NCBI GenBank assembly: GCA_001414485.1
Contig: LLEY01000051.1
Location: 248,001 to 312,000 of the forward strand
Direction: 5' to 3'
From: Calycina herbarum
Lineage: Eukaryota; Ascomycota; Leotiomycetes; Helotiales; Pezizellaceae
DNA: 64,000 nucleotides
Below are positions 45,774 through 57,079 of this stretch, in pieces (within the stretch, counting starts at the first letter, position 1; every line of letters begins with the position of its first letter). The notes beneath the pieces were generated by a model. It saw only the letters and a program-made list of their open reading frames with translations, did no database searches and was not told the origin of the DNA. The position numbers were made by a program, and so were the translations under genes.

Positions 45774-46714
45774 ATGTTTTCAAGAATATCATGTCTTGCC
45801 GTGGCGGCCATCTGCTGGACCTTGGTGGAAGCTCACACCGTCATCACATACCCGGGCTGGAGAGGAGATAATTTGATCACGAACGATACTTGGCCCTTTG
45901 GGATGCAATGGATGTATCCTTGTGAGTAGCCCTTATTTCTTCCGTATTTCTTCAGAAGCACCGTTGTTGGATTGTTCTCGGGCCTTCCGGGTTTCTCTTA
46001 TTCTTTCCTCCCAACCTTTTTCCGTCGCAAGTTTCCTTTGTATCATCCCAGCCACTGTATTTCTTTCCCGTCAACCCTCAATTGTCCAACACCAATCCCA
46101 AAAGAACTCTTCCTAACATTCCTTCCTCCCAGGCGGCGGACATTTCACAACCACCAATCGAACAAAATGGCCAATAACCGGAGGAGCCATCTCTCTTCAA
46201 CCCGGATGGTTCCAGGGTCACGGAACGGCTTTCTTCTACATGAATCTCGGATTCGGAACCGACGGACCAGATAATGGACCACCAAACATGTCTTTCCCAA
46301 TGGTTCCTGTCTTTCAAATTGCTGGTCCATCAAAGAACCCCTACCCAGGATCCTTCTGCTTGCCACAAGTTCCATTACCAGCGAATACCACAGTAAAGGT
46401 TGGCGATAATGCGACGATTCAGGTCGTCGAGACGGCATTACACGGAGCTGCTTTGTATTCGGTATGTTTTTCCCCCTCTTACGCACATAGAAGACCAGAA
46501 ACTAACCAAAAATCAGTGCGTCGATATCATATTTGCCGACCCGAGTGATCCGGAAATCAATGATGTCAACGAAACGAATTGTTTCAATTCGTCGGACATT
46601 TCCTTCAACAACGTATATTCCATCGCCGCATCCACAACAAGTGGTGCACAACGGACACTGGAAAAAGCGAGCTTCCTTCCCTTGCTCGCACTAGGTTTAT
46701 GGGCGTTGTTATAG
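45774..46714 (+). CDS. X325/BIM1-like secreted copper-site protein, GPI-anchored
   Basis: Three exons are inferred: 45774-45921, 46133-46461 and 46517-46714, with introns of 211 and 55 bp, giving 224 residues. A 20-residue signal peptide ends ...WTLVEA, so the mature protein begins with His21 (HTVITYPGWRGDNL). An N-terminal His is the defining copper ligand of X325 (LPMO-like but non-oxidative) and BIM1 proteins. WPFGMQWMYPCGGGHF and the Cys pattern follow the family. The C terminus (RTLEKASFLPLLALGLWALL) after a Ser/Thr stretch is a GPI-attachment signal. In Cryptococcus, Bim1 helps copper import; other members are cell-surface proteins of less clear role. The long first intron is unusual for this window. 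Confidence 0.85.
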
Positions 46715-48304
46715 ATGATGCCGTGCCTTACCCTCGATGGGGGCTTGCTTTTACGAGCGGTATGAAGGGAAGAAGAACGAGGATCGGAGTGGAAGTTTAG
46801 TACGAGGGATGCGTATTCTCTTTACGAGCACCCTACCTTGTCTTATTGCCAGCTCACTCTCTACCTCAAACTTGTATAAGGACGCTGCTCGCCTCACTGC
46901 GAAACATTTGTTCTCGCCTCGCCTTTACCATCTAGTCGTCGGCCGACCTCACGACCGCGTCGCAACATCTCACGACACCCATCATCCTGACATGACATGA
47001 CACGACATCTCGTCACCTCCAACCCTCACATCATTAACCACGACAAACTCTTCAGTCTGTAGATATTTTCGCGTCGCCCTATCATCATATCTGTATATTT
47101 TTCTGGCGTTTCATTGGGGATAGGGAATTCCTAGGCATGGGAAGGGATGGCTTATTATCTTTGTAATTTTTTTCCTCCTGTCCTGGTGTAAAGGATTGGA
47201 GCCGGGACGAGGTGGGAGAAGGGGAGAGTGAAAGAGATAGAAAGAGGATGATGGTTTCTCTAGTCATATTGACTGACTGACTGATTGATATAAAGAAAAA
47301 TTCAAAAAATTTAAAATATATCTGAGGGGGCTTTTGATTTTCGATCCTGGTATTTTCCATTCTTCATTGTATAATTTCTCTCTACTTGTTTTTTCTCAGT
47401 ATCGCTGTTGAATTTCCTCGCCAGGACACCCAGTCAATCCTCTCGTTGTTCTAACTTTGCAGGACAATGTAAAGGATCTAAAATCCCCCAGAAAGGTGGA
47501 ACGACGAGATAGGTACGCACCTGAAGTATTTACTGACGTTGCTACTGTCTATCGCGAGACTTGAGTATTCTCCATATTTCGCTTTCTCTACTTCTCTTTC
47601 TTGTGCTTGGAAAATTTCCCCGTCAACTGCAGCTTCTCTTTCTCACCTCGCTGCATACATCTTCGCATAACCATACAGTTTATAGGGTAGCACTAGAATT
47701 TCGAGATCCTCAACAGGATTTCCCTTCACAGCCCCTGCCTCAGCCCGCCCAAGAACCCACAAATGGAGCAAAGTGATCCTCCGCGAAGATCTACCATATG
47801 AAACGCAGCCTTATTTTTGCATCCCACTGCACCACTGCACTGCACTTTTTGACGCGACGTATCCACATCCAATCTCGATTGACGGTACCGCGTACCGTCG
47901 CAGGCTCCGTAAGGCTGGGAGATTGATGGACTTACGTATGCGAGCTCGAATGGCGTAAGATGTACGATTTTGCTCGGGTAGGTAGGTTACTTAGTAAGTT
48001 TTGTTTCTCTTTGTGGTGACAAGGCGCCTTCAGTTTTCCTGTTTCCGTACACAGATATTTTGTTTGCTGCTGCATTGAATCGACGATTGAAAAGAACGCA
48101 CGAGGATTGTAGGACTTGGAGGGATTGAACGTACGACTGCAAGATTATCGAGGATCAGAAGATTGGCGAGAAGACGCGGGAGAAACAAGACGAGAAATTA
48201 GAATTCCCGGCGATTCGAACAAGTCACGACAGGAGAAGACGAGAAGACATCCTTTCTGGAGACGACACGAATACACAAGCTACACAAGTTCTCCCAATCA
48301 AACA
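46715..48304. other. intergenic, nothing supported
   Basis: This is the 3' flank of the X325-like gene and the 5' region of the Gln-rich gene. Short frames are present in all directions without domains. A frame upstream of the chosen start of the next gene (from 48116) is continuous but looks like transcribed leader. Confidence 0.4.
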
Positions 48305-48979
48305 ATGGCCCTCCCATACCCAACGGAGACGTCTCCTCATCTCCAGTTTCCGGAGGAAAGAGAACATCGGTATCAACATCAGCAAGCTTCGCAGCAGCAG
48401 CAGCAACAACCTCGAAGACCATCACAACCACAGCAATACCAGCAACAGCAGCAGCAGCAAGCGCCATATCCAGGCCAATCGCAACAATATCAACAGCAGC
48501 AACATCCAAGGTCTCCGACCTCACCACATGCTACTTCTCCTCATTACACCACCCCTCCATCTCCGAATGGGCACAGGGACAATTCGAATGGAGCCTTGCA
48601 GATGAGCAACCCACACGCGCAATCGAATACACAAGCACCTCCCAATTCCTCACCTACATACTCCGGTGCGGCTACGAACATACCTAGGAAACAATCCATC
48701 CCCTCGCAATTCCCACCAAACCCACCTCATCCGCAAAACCCTCACCCCTCCCAAACCCCTCACGATCAATACAAATCTCAACCCCACCCACAGCCCTCCC
48801 CACAAGCTCAGCCTCCGACATACACGAATAACCCACACCATCCCCAACTTCGACCCCATGATCCAAGAACAAATCACAATGAGAAGGAGGAGAAGAGGTA
48901 TGGTGATATTAGGGGGGGTTGTTGTCAAGGACTGGGACAGTGTTGTCAGGGGTGTGGGCAGGCTTGTGTTGTCATGTAA
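48305..48979 (+). CDS. Gln/Pro-rich protein with Cys cluster and C-terminal CaaX box
   Basis: A single exon of 224 residues. The ATG at 48305 (AACAATGGCC) is chosen over an in-frame ATG at 48116 because the extra 63 residues are Arg-rich and unlike the rest. The body is low-complexity: poly-Gln runs (about residues 38-60), then Pro/His/Ser/Asn-rich sequence, with no membrane segment or known domain. The final residues are sharply different: GGCCQGLGQCCQGCGQ followed by ACVVM. CVVM fits a CaaX prenylation signal, and the nearby Cys residues could be palmitoylated, so membrane anchoring is likely. The layout (disordered Gln/Pro region plus Cys tail) recalls small Cys-rich membrane-associated stress proteins. 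The role is unknown. Confidence 0.7.
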   Translation: MALPYPTETSPHLQFPEEREHRYQHQQASQQQQQQPRRPSQPQQYQQQQQQQAPYPGQSQQYQQQQHPRSPTSPHATSPHYTTPPSPNGHRDNSNGALQMSNPHAQSNTQAPPNSSPTYSGAATNIPRKQSIPSQFPPNPPHPQNPHPSQTPHDQYKSQPHPQPSPQAQPPTYTNNPHHPQLRPHDPRTNHNEKEEKRYGDIRGGCCQGLGQCCQGCGQACVVM

Positions 48980-51691
48980 AGCAGTACGGTATGTTTTATA
49001 GCCCACTTGGAAGGATGGAGAGGCGTAGATGCTGGATTTTGGGATGTAATGGGAAGGATGGATGGGTAGGGATAGGGATAGGGATAGAGAGGTAGAGAGA
49101 TGGAGAAATTTTTTTTCACTTTGTTGTTGGGTTTCTATGGTTCTACACGACATGATGTGATATTACATTTGATAAGGAGTTGGGGGAGGAGGAAGGGGGG
49201 GGGGATTGAAATATTTTCCGGATCGGGGTGGTAGGTGAATGAACAGGTTGAGCTCTTGGGGGTGGATATGTGGTTTTTGTGTATGTGAGTGGGGAGTATG
49301 TTAAGGGAGGGGAGGGGGGCGCGAGAGAGAGAGAGCTTAGGAGAGAAAGGGTGGAGTTTAAGTGGTTTATGGAGTAATATATAGAGAGATCGTAGCCGAC
49401 TTTCTCAACTCGTGCTTTTTTTCTCGTCTCTTCGACGATAACAACGTAATTCAATTTTTTTTCTTCCAAGAACTGGTACTGGTTAGTTATTAAGATGTTT
49501 CAATTCAAAGTCTGTCTAATTTTATTTTTTTTAATATTTTTTTGGGGGGGATTTTTATAGTGTATATATATACCTTACTTTTCGGAATAGAGTGTACTCT
49601 TACGGACTTACGGAGTGTAAAAACGGACACTTTTTTTCTCCTTCTTTTCTTTTCTTTTCTTTTCTTTCTTTCTAGATTGAGAGTAGAGTGTGAACTTTGC
49701 AATAATAGAAAGTGAATAGTTGGTTATAGACTTGGGTATGCTATGTACATATTATCTATAGGCAGGGGAAACAAAGGAGAGAGCTGGTTTTTTGGTGGAA
49801 ATGCGTGCGGCACGTGCCTCTGAGAGAAGTACTCTTGTTTCTTGGACGTGGAGTTCAAAGTGGGTTGAAAGTAAGTGGGTTGGAAGTACCTAACTCGACG
49901 GCAAACAACATAAAAAAAGTTTAAAACTCAGGGGAAGAGTCAATTAGCAATCTGCGCATTTAGTCGTATTCTTGTTATATTTTTGCAATTAGTTATTCTT
50001 AAGTTTTTACGTTGCGATTTTAGTAGGGGTCCGAAGTAATGGTGCCACTTTCCGTGTGTCCACCGCGAGAAAGGTGTACGGGGACCCATGGAAGGGATAG
50101 GAAGATAATAGGAAGTAAGCAGAGAAGGAAAACAATTCGCTTCGAGAGTGTTGAAGAGAATCCGGTTCATTACGGCGAAGAGGTTTCTTTCTTTCTGGAA
50201 TGCAGCCACGTCGAATGTGCTTTCGTTGAAGCGGTTTTCAGGGATACTCCAAAAAATGGAGAGAAATAAGCGAGTGGTGATTTGAGAAGAGAAGATGAGC
50301 AGGAGAGAGATTGAGGAATTACAAGATTACAAGATGGAATGAACGGATGGGAACAGATGCAGGAGAGGGTATTTCCAATACTACAGCGCTTCGAAGGCTC
50401 CGCGTTGCATTTCCAGGGTGGGCGACTTCGTTGGCATCGCACAGCGTCCAAACACCGAAAAGCAGAGGCACTGAACCACGCTGTTGTATCACATTCGAAG
50501 TGAATAGAAGGACGAATTGAGTAGTAATGTCCTTATTGTTCTTCGCGCGTTTGAGTTTTCTCATGCGGTTCTTGAAGAGAAGGCTGAGTCTGAAAATCGC
50601 TTGTTCCCTCAAATGCTAGCTAGCCAATTACACGAAGAAGTGAGCGACGAGTGGTCACAAGAGAAGGGGATAAGTTAGGAAGTATAGTAGGGGTTACAAG
50701 TTAGAATCAGTAGGTGGAGATAGAAGTGACTAATCCAAGAGAGAAAAGGGGAGGGTGAAAGTTGTTTCTGAATCGCGAAGGATATTTAGGATATCAAGGC
50801 AGACTTCTGAGCCATTTTTACAGTGGGTGAGAATACAGAATACCTGCGCGCTGCAGGTCGACAACTCGAATACCCTCTGGAGCAGACGCAAATTTTTCTC
50901 TTCGGCCCCACTTTTTCATAACGACTATTTTCAACCTTATATACCTATTCTTGGTTTCCATGCCTTCCGCTAAGGGGTAATAACCTCTGGACACCTAGTA
51001 AGAGCCACGACCGGCGCCGACTACTCAGAAAACGACGAGAATGAGCCTTAGGGAGGGGAAAACAGGGCCGTGGGATAGGGTTTTATATAAGGGCGGAGGT
51101 TGTGAGTTAAGGGAGACCGAGGTTTAAGGAGAGGGGTTAATAGGAGAGGATCGGGAGCCATGCTTTGGTTATATGTTAGGACTTCGATCCCCAATATCCC
51201 CTGGAATACAAGTAGGAGGTTAAAGGGGAGGTCAGTAGAGGCTACTGGTCTATTAATATTGGCCAGTAAAGTCCTCGACGGGTACTTGTGCTCCGACTTC
51301 TTGTTCAACTTTCTTTACGCTGGAATACCACTATTGTCATTTAGAATTAATAAGGCCCTGAGGCTGCCTTATACGTCTTATATAGTCTACGACTCAAAAA
51401 GGACATTAAACCAAAACAAAAACAAAAAAAGAGTGCCTAAATCGGGGGGTTTTAGTCGCTATTTTACGCAACCACAACCGCTTGCTGAACACTGACCGCA
51501 GCGTCCGTGCCTCGGTTCTCTTACGAGTAGCGCGATGACCCATCGTGTTCCCCTCCCAAAATTTGCTGGTTACTATAGACACCGCGCCAAAAGAGGCAGA
51601 GTGGAAGTAAATGTACGAGCTTGATAGTATTTTATTTTTTGTTGCTATTTACTTACTCACTTAACAGCTTTCCTGCTCGTTCTTGCTTATA
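48980..51691. other. 2.7-kb gene-poor region
   Basis: Contains GGGATA microsatellite units near 49070-49090, GA-rich and poly-T/TTTTC runs (about 49640-49672), and unrelated short frames. The longest plus frame near 51160-51495 has no recognisable domain. A stretch around 50990-51500 has moderately reduced complexity and may be an old repeat, but no ends or duplications were found. Confidence 0.4.
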
Positions 51692-53177
51692 TTACATCAG
51701 AGCTTGAACTTGAGCATCGCTCGTTACATCTCCACACAAGAAACGGGCTTTCCAGTCCACGTAGGGAAGGATATCCCCATCGTCCCAAACACAGCTCTTC
51801 CGCAAGCCCAGGAACAGCGACTCAAACTCTTCCCTGTCCTCTGATATCCCCCCCCCCCCCCCCCCCAATGAAGTAAAGGAATCGCTGCCATTGGCGACCC
51901 CGGCGTACCATGTCTCCGATATCCTCACGACTACGGGCATCAAAGATGGCAGCGAAGCGGATCTCATCTTCAGCTAGGTCGTTATTACCCTCGTAGAATT
52001 TGCCGACTGGCCACATCATGCATGGACTACTAAATGCAAGTTCTTTGGAATCCATCGACGCGAATTCCCAGTCGATGATGCCAGTAATGTTGTGTTTCTC
52101 ATCGACGAGAATATGGTCGCCCTTGTCGTCGTAATGTTTGAGGTAAAATGGTCCTTCACGAGATGCCGAGTTGGCAATGAGTTTAGGAAGAACCTTGAGC
52201 CGCCAAAGGAAGGTGAGGTAGTTGTCTAAGGGCAGACTAGAGACTTCATGGTTGGCTAGTGTCTGCATTTGCTGGTGGATGATGGCCGTATATGCCGCCT
52301 CGAGCGTTCGGAATGGGCCTAACCCTTGGTTTGGCGTCTCGAAGCACGGCAGCTGTGCGAAGCTACTGACTTCGATCTGGTCTCCGTCTATTGCCGCTTT
52401 GACCGCTGGAGCTTGCAGTGACATAGAGCCACTCAACGGTAGTGGATGCCTCTCAAGCTCTAGATACACATCCGCTAGTTGCTCCATCACCCGGAATCGC
52501 TGTTCCGTGTTGGCGCCATTCTAATCCAAAGGTCTGCCAGCCAATTTCTCCATAAAAACGTACGAGGTGCCGACGGGGTTCTTTGGAGACTCCAGGGCAG
52601 AGCCATAAACATGTGGCGCCGGGACCTTGGTACCGGCGAGGAATGTCAGTGTCGCGACCTCGCTTAAGAAAATTCGGGCCTGGATATCGGGCGGTGGGAG
52701 CATGGGGTCATCGAGCCGAATCCGTGCGATCCAGGTAACACCGTCAGCGAATTCAACATCCAGATGGCAATTCTGTCCACCGCACTGGCTGGACACCAGC
52801 GAGAGGCGACCAGCTGGGTCATCAATATGGTCATCCAAAGCCGGGATACGACAGGAAATGTCCTCTCCTCGGGCTCTGCTGGCCGCCAATCGCAGGGCTT
52901 CCACATTGATCTTGGTTAACAGTGCCTCTAGGTAACGTTCCTTCGCAGCAGCATAGGCGGCATAGTATGCATCTGAATCGCCTTCCTAAATTTTCGACTG
53001 TATGTTAGTAGTATTCGTCTTTGTCCTGAGGTCGGAAAAACCTACGCTAGAAGGGCAGGTATGGCTGTTTGCTCGAAAGTGATTGGCACAGAAGTGCTTT
53101 GCGCACAGCATGCAACTTCCAATGCTTCGATCGGCCGGATTGGCGCAATGGGCAACATTGCAGCTTCGAAGAGGCAT
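51692..53177 (-). pseudogene. AN1 zinc finger fused to APH-family kinase, with one nonsense codon and one homopolymer frameshift
   Basis: Exon 1 (53177-53046) encodes 44 residues with the exact AN1 spacing C-x4-C-x10-C-x2-C-x4-C-x2-H-x5-H-x-C (Cys6 to Cys41). A 60-bp intron with a TACTAAC branch joins it, phase 0, to an aminoglycoside-phosphotransferase-like domain (from 52985). The domain's visible blocks are QCGGQNCHLDVEF, TKVPAPHVYGSALES, the catalytic-loop HYDDKGDHILVDE and the metal-binding GIIDWEFAS. A TAG at 52523-52521 follows GRPLD, where I expect Trp (TGG). Further on, a 19-C run (51866-51848) shifts the frame; with one base fewer the reading continues EEFESLFLGLRKS to the stop at 51692. 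Either true decay or, for the homopolymer, a sequencing error. APH-like fungal proteins phosphorylate small molecules; the substrate is unknown. Confidence 0.75.
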
Positions 53178-53261
53178 TTTGATATCCGAATTCAATGGAA
53201 ATCGTGTGTGGGAAGATGGCAAAATGTTTATGGAAATCGTGTGTGGGGAAGATGAGGAAAT

Positions 53262-54942
53262 ATGTTGACGGATGTAGCTGCGGAATGGCTTAGAAGTTGC
53301 CTTGAGAATCACGATCACGGCGTAAACAAGGACTATTCTCCAACAAGGCTTTGGGACAACCAGCTCCCCGGAACTTCGCCTACACATCAACGATAAATCA
53401 GCATTGCCGCAGCCTATACACTATGCTACTCTCAGTCATTGCTGGGGAAAGGTCCATATTATCAGCTTACTAAACTCAACCCTTTCCTCCATGATGCAAG
53501 GAATAGCCTTTAGGGATCTACCGAAGACATTCCGAGAAGCGATAATCCTCGCTCGTCATCTACAACTTCGATATCTTTGGATAGACTCTTTGTGCATCAT
53601 ACAAGACTCCGCTGAAGATTGGGCTGAAGAATCCGCACAAATGGAATTGGTGTATAGGAATTTAGTCTGCAATATTGCAGCAGCTGCAGCAGCAAATAGC
53701 GAAGAAGGATGTTTTGTCAACCGAGACCCCAAATTCGCTCAGGCCTGTAGATTACACATATTCACGGCAAGCCACCGAGAACTGAATACTAATATCTACG
53801 ACCCAATTCTCAGACCAACTTATGGCGTTGGCCATCCCCTGAGTGATTCGCCTCTAAATAAACGAGCCTGGGTGTTACAAGAACAATACTTGTCGAAGCG
53901 TATTATATATTGCACAAGAAATCAACTACTCTGGAAATGTGGTAGTTTGGCAAGCTGCTATTTTCAGGCCCCAATCTTTTACTTCACGCTTCATCTTTGA
54001 TAGCATATACATATCACTAAACATTAACTAGTCTGCATCCGAAATGTATCCTGCGGGCGAACCTGGTAAATCCGGAGGCTATGAAGAGTCAAATCTTTAC
54101 TCACCCGAACTAGCAATTGGCGGTGCCTTTAGGTACCGAATGGCCACCGATACGACGTTCGCAGACTATGATTTGGATTCCCGCAGAGGCCTGGCGATTT
54201 GGAACCGAGTGGTTGAAGATTATTCAAAGCGATCGATGACCAAAGAACAAGACAAGCTGATAGCAATTTCGGGACTTGCCAAGGATATTCAACCAAACGT
54301 ACATAGAACGCAAGGTGATGGTGACTCAAGATATCTGGCAGGCCTCTGGGAAAGGTTTCTTCTAGAACAGCTTTTGTGGAGGGTCGACTCCCTCCCTTCA
54401 AACATCTCAGTTCCTGTCAGACAGAAACTTACTGCGCACCAAGCTGGTCATGGGGTACGGTGCTTGTCTTTGTCTTGATTCAAAAACTACAGGTGCTGAA
54501 AGCTTAAACAGCTTCCCTCCACGCGCCGGTGAGAACTCGCAACGAAGTGGTGAATGACGAGCCTGGGTACATGATCCAGATTCTCGAAGCAACTACAATC
54601 CCGGTAACATCTAATAATATGGGACAACTATCTGGCGGCTACATTTTCCTTCGCGGGTGGCTGGGACCATTGCATTCTTTGCACCCAGGTCGCGTATCAG
54701 TTCAATTCGATGAAATTCCCGAACCCTCAACAGCGCCCCCCAAACTTTTCTGCCTCCCAATACTACAGTTTGAAAACCCCACAAAGGAATTTCCTAATAT
54801 TCAGGGATTGGTACTCAAACCCGGTGGGAAGCGAATGCATTACCAAAGAGTGGGTTATTTTGCCTCTTACCACAGCCAACTTCCTATGGTTAATTACCCT
54901 CTGGTGTCTAAAACGCCAATAGACGATAAAGCATTTAATTAA
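53262..54942 (+). pseudogene. HET-domain (heterokaryon incompatibility) gene, frameshifted
   Basis: The reading starts with AAEWLRSCLENHDHG and SPTRL at 53280-53345, the segment that normally precedes the HET domain. It then shifts frame near 53355 to ELRLHINDKSALPQPIHYAT and LSHCWG, the HET signature, followed by LPKTFREAIILAR and LRYLWIDSLCIIQDS. A probable GC-AG intron (53950-54031, GCAAGC...TAACTAG) leads in phase 0 to SASEMYPAGEPG. Near 54430 a second frameshift is needed: the expected APSWSW motif is present (CAPSWSWG) only in the next frame. A C-terminal part follows at 54529-54942. The N-terminal region upstream of the HET block is short, limited by the divergent AN1-APH gene 85 bp away. 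Intact relatives trigger cell death on incompatible fusion. Confidence 0.8.
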
Positions 54943-55574
54943 GGCCCCTATAAACAGTGTAAAAGATGGTCTAAAATAATAAATAAGCATAGCTATTATT
55001 ATTTTAATAATAGCGAAGATAATGTTAATTATAATAGCTTCGCTTGTTAGGTTAAGTCGATGATTACTCTCGTTTGAATTTCTTAGGTTTCTCTCTTTTA
55101 TGTATAGCTTTTTTATAATTATTATGTTTTATAATTTTGTTTATTTAGTTATAAAGAAACAGGTCTAGAGGAGGTAGTTTTTAAGATTAGTTTTCTCTAA
55201 TTTATATTAAAAGCTTCAAGAGAAGGCTAAACACATTAAACAGGAGATTAAACTTAGAAGCTTTTCAATAAAACAAACCTTCTAGCATGTTCCTCTCAAC
55301 AAAAAATGCCTTATGATCCGCAGGACTCGGGAAGCTACGCTTAGCGAGGGGGACACAAGTCTTGAAGAGCAAAATAGAAATTTGACTAGGAAAAGAGAAA
55401 AAGATGGCCCGCCACGCGAGTTTTCTGGTTGAAAACAAAATTCTTTTCCCAAGACTGGACTGATGCCTCCATCCCTCTTAAATCGCGGTTTAGCATCGCC
55501 AGCAACCTGTTACTACTCTTATGGAGTGCAATATCCAGGAATGATTAATAAAAAAATAACCTTAATTTATTATA
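54943..55574. other. AT-rich gap between HET relic and MITE
   Basis: TA-rich DNA with a hairpin-forming stretch (AGCTATTATTATTTTAATAATAGC at about 54990-55014, arms around TATTATTA). No ORF with a domain. A few degraded repeat-like runs. Confidence 0.35.
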
Positions 55575-56101
55575 CAGTGAGTTGCGAGTTAAGCTTGAAT
55601 TTGCTCACTTTTTTTTACAATCCGAGCTTTTTGAGAAAATCCTTGATTTCCCCCCTTTTTAGGTACTCTTTTACCTATTAATTAATAATAATATATAATA
55701 TACTATTTATAAGAATAGGAAAGAAGAGGCTTATATCTCCTCTTATACTCTATAAACTTTATAAGACAAAAACAGACAATTTTATATCTATCTTGATTTT
55801 TATAGAGTCTTGGCATAGCCTGTCGACCTTATAGGGGTAGTGAATTCTTTTTTCAAGAAAAGGGGTTATTATTTTAAGAATTATTTATCTTTTAGTTTAC
55901 TTTTATTATACTTACTTTGAATTAATAAATTATATAGAAGAGAGATAATTAGATGTAGCGCTTCTTTCTAGCTAGGCCTCGTCTCTTTTAGAGTACTTTT
56001 ATTTTCTATCTTCTGAAGAAAAGAGGGAGAAAGCCTTAATAAAAAAAAAGCTTAGATTACAAAAAAAGTGGGCAAATTCAAGCTTAACTCGTAACTCACT
56101 G
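55575..56101. mobile_element. MITE, Tc1/mariner type (527 bp)
   Basis: Inverted ends of about 58 bp: the left end starts CAGTGAGTTGCGAGTTAAGC, and the right end is its reverse complement with about six mismatches. Both are flanked by TA (55573-55574 and 56102-56103). CAGTG ends with TA duplication are typical of Tc1/mariner. The interior is AT-rich without a transposase, so the element is non-autonomous. Confidence 0.82.
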
Positions 56102-56103
56102 TA

Positions 56104-57079
56104 CTTTTAACGAGTCATTGGTCAGAATTGCTCTCTGTTAGCCTTATCTTGGTATATATTGAGTTTTGACTACTACCTTATGAAAAGAAATGTAGTCAAA
56201 AGATAGTGTTTGTAATTGTTGAATACTCAGATAGTCTAAATGATTTAAGAAGAATCTCGTCACGCAAGCGATGAAGGCCAACACACATCGAAAATAGATT
56301 ATAGTTCAAATGAGTGAAATCTATGTAGATGCACATGACCGAAGAGTTTCTTAGAGTTTCTATACTCAGTAATTTAGACTCACACCTAGTTCAATAAAAG
56401 TGCTATCTTCACCTATGCTTTTTAGGTATATCATAATACATATTAGAAGACCAGAACAACAAGAACCTCAACCACCCAAGCCAGAACTTAAACATGGCAA
56501 ACACACTCTTCAACAGCCTTCGCACCCTGACCCTCTATTACCTCGGGATTTCATAACAATTTATAATATTAAACGAGAACCTTTAGAAGAATGGAGGGTT
56601 GGAGTTTCTTCCAAACCTTCTTAGACAATGAAAGTGATTATCGTCCTAAACTAGTACGCATGATCAGAATAAAGGAGGTGAACTCGGAGTAGAGCCCATG
56701 CTTATTACAAATAATCCTCTCGCTCTCCTCTTGCACTTTGCCTCGAAGTTTCTTCATTCAATTCTCAATTCCTCGTTTACGAACTCACACTCCCCCAAAA
56801 GATCTTCCGTAGAAAAGTTAAAGGCCTTTCCACGGAGAAAAGCAGATCCAACACCTCAGCATTTTGAAGTATTGACTTTATAGACCAGGAAATCCAGAGT
56901 CTCCAATTCCATTTCACATTTTTAGGCCATGATACGCGATTGAGCGACAAAACACACTTGGTTGCCCGAAAAATTTGTTCAGTGAAGATATATATATTAA
57001 ATCATTATCGAAAAGGATCTTTATATACTGACCCCACCTGTAGTATTTCTTACAGACAAAATTTATCCATTCATCCACT
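56104..57079. other. intergenic, nothing supported
   Basis: This is the 3' flank of the sedolisin gene plus unassigned DNA. Two plus frames of 61-74 codons (56400 and 56698) lack domains or neighbouring exons. Confidence 0.4.

Noticed and set aside
51048..51500. Possible transposon remnant
   Set aside because: No inverted or direct terminal repeats, no target duplication and no transposase or RT motif visible.
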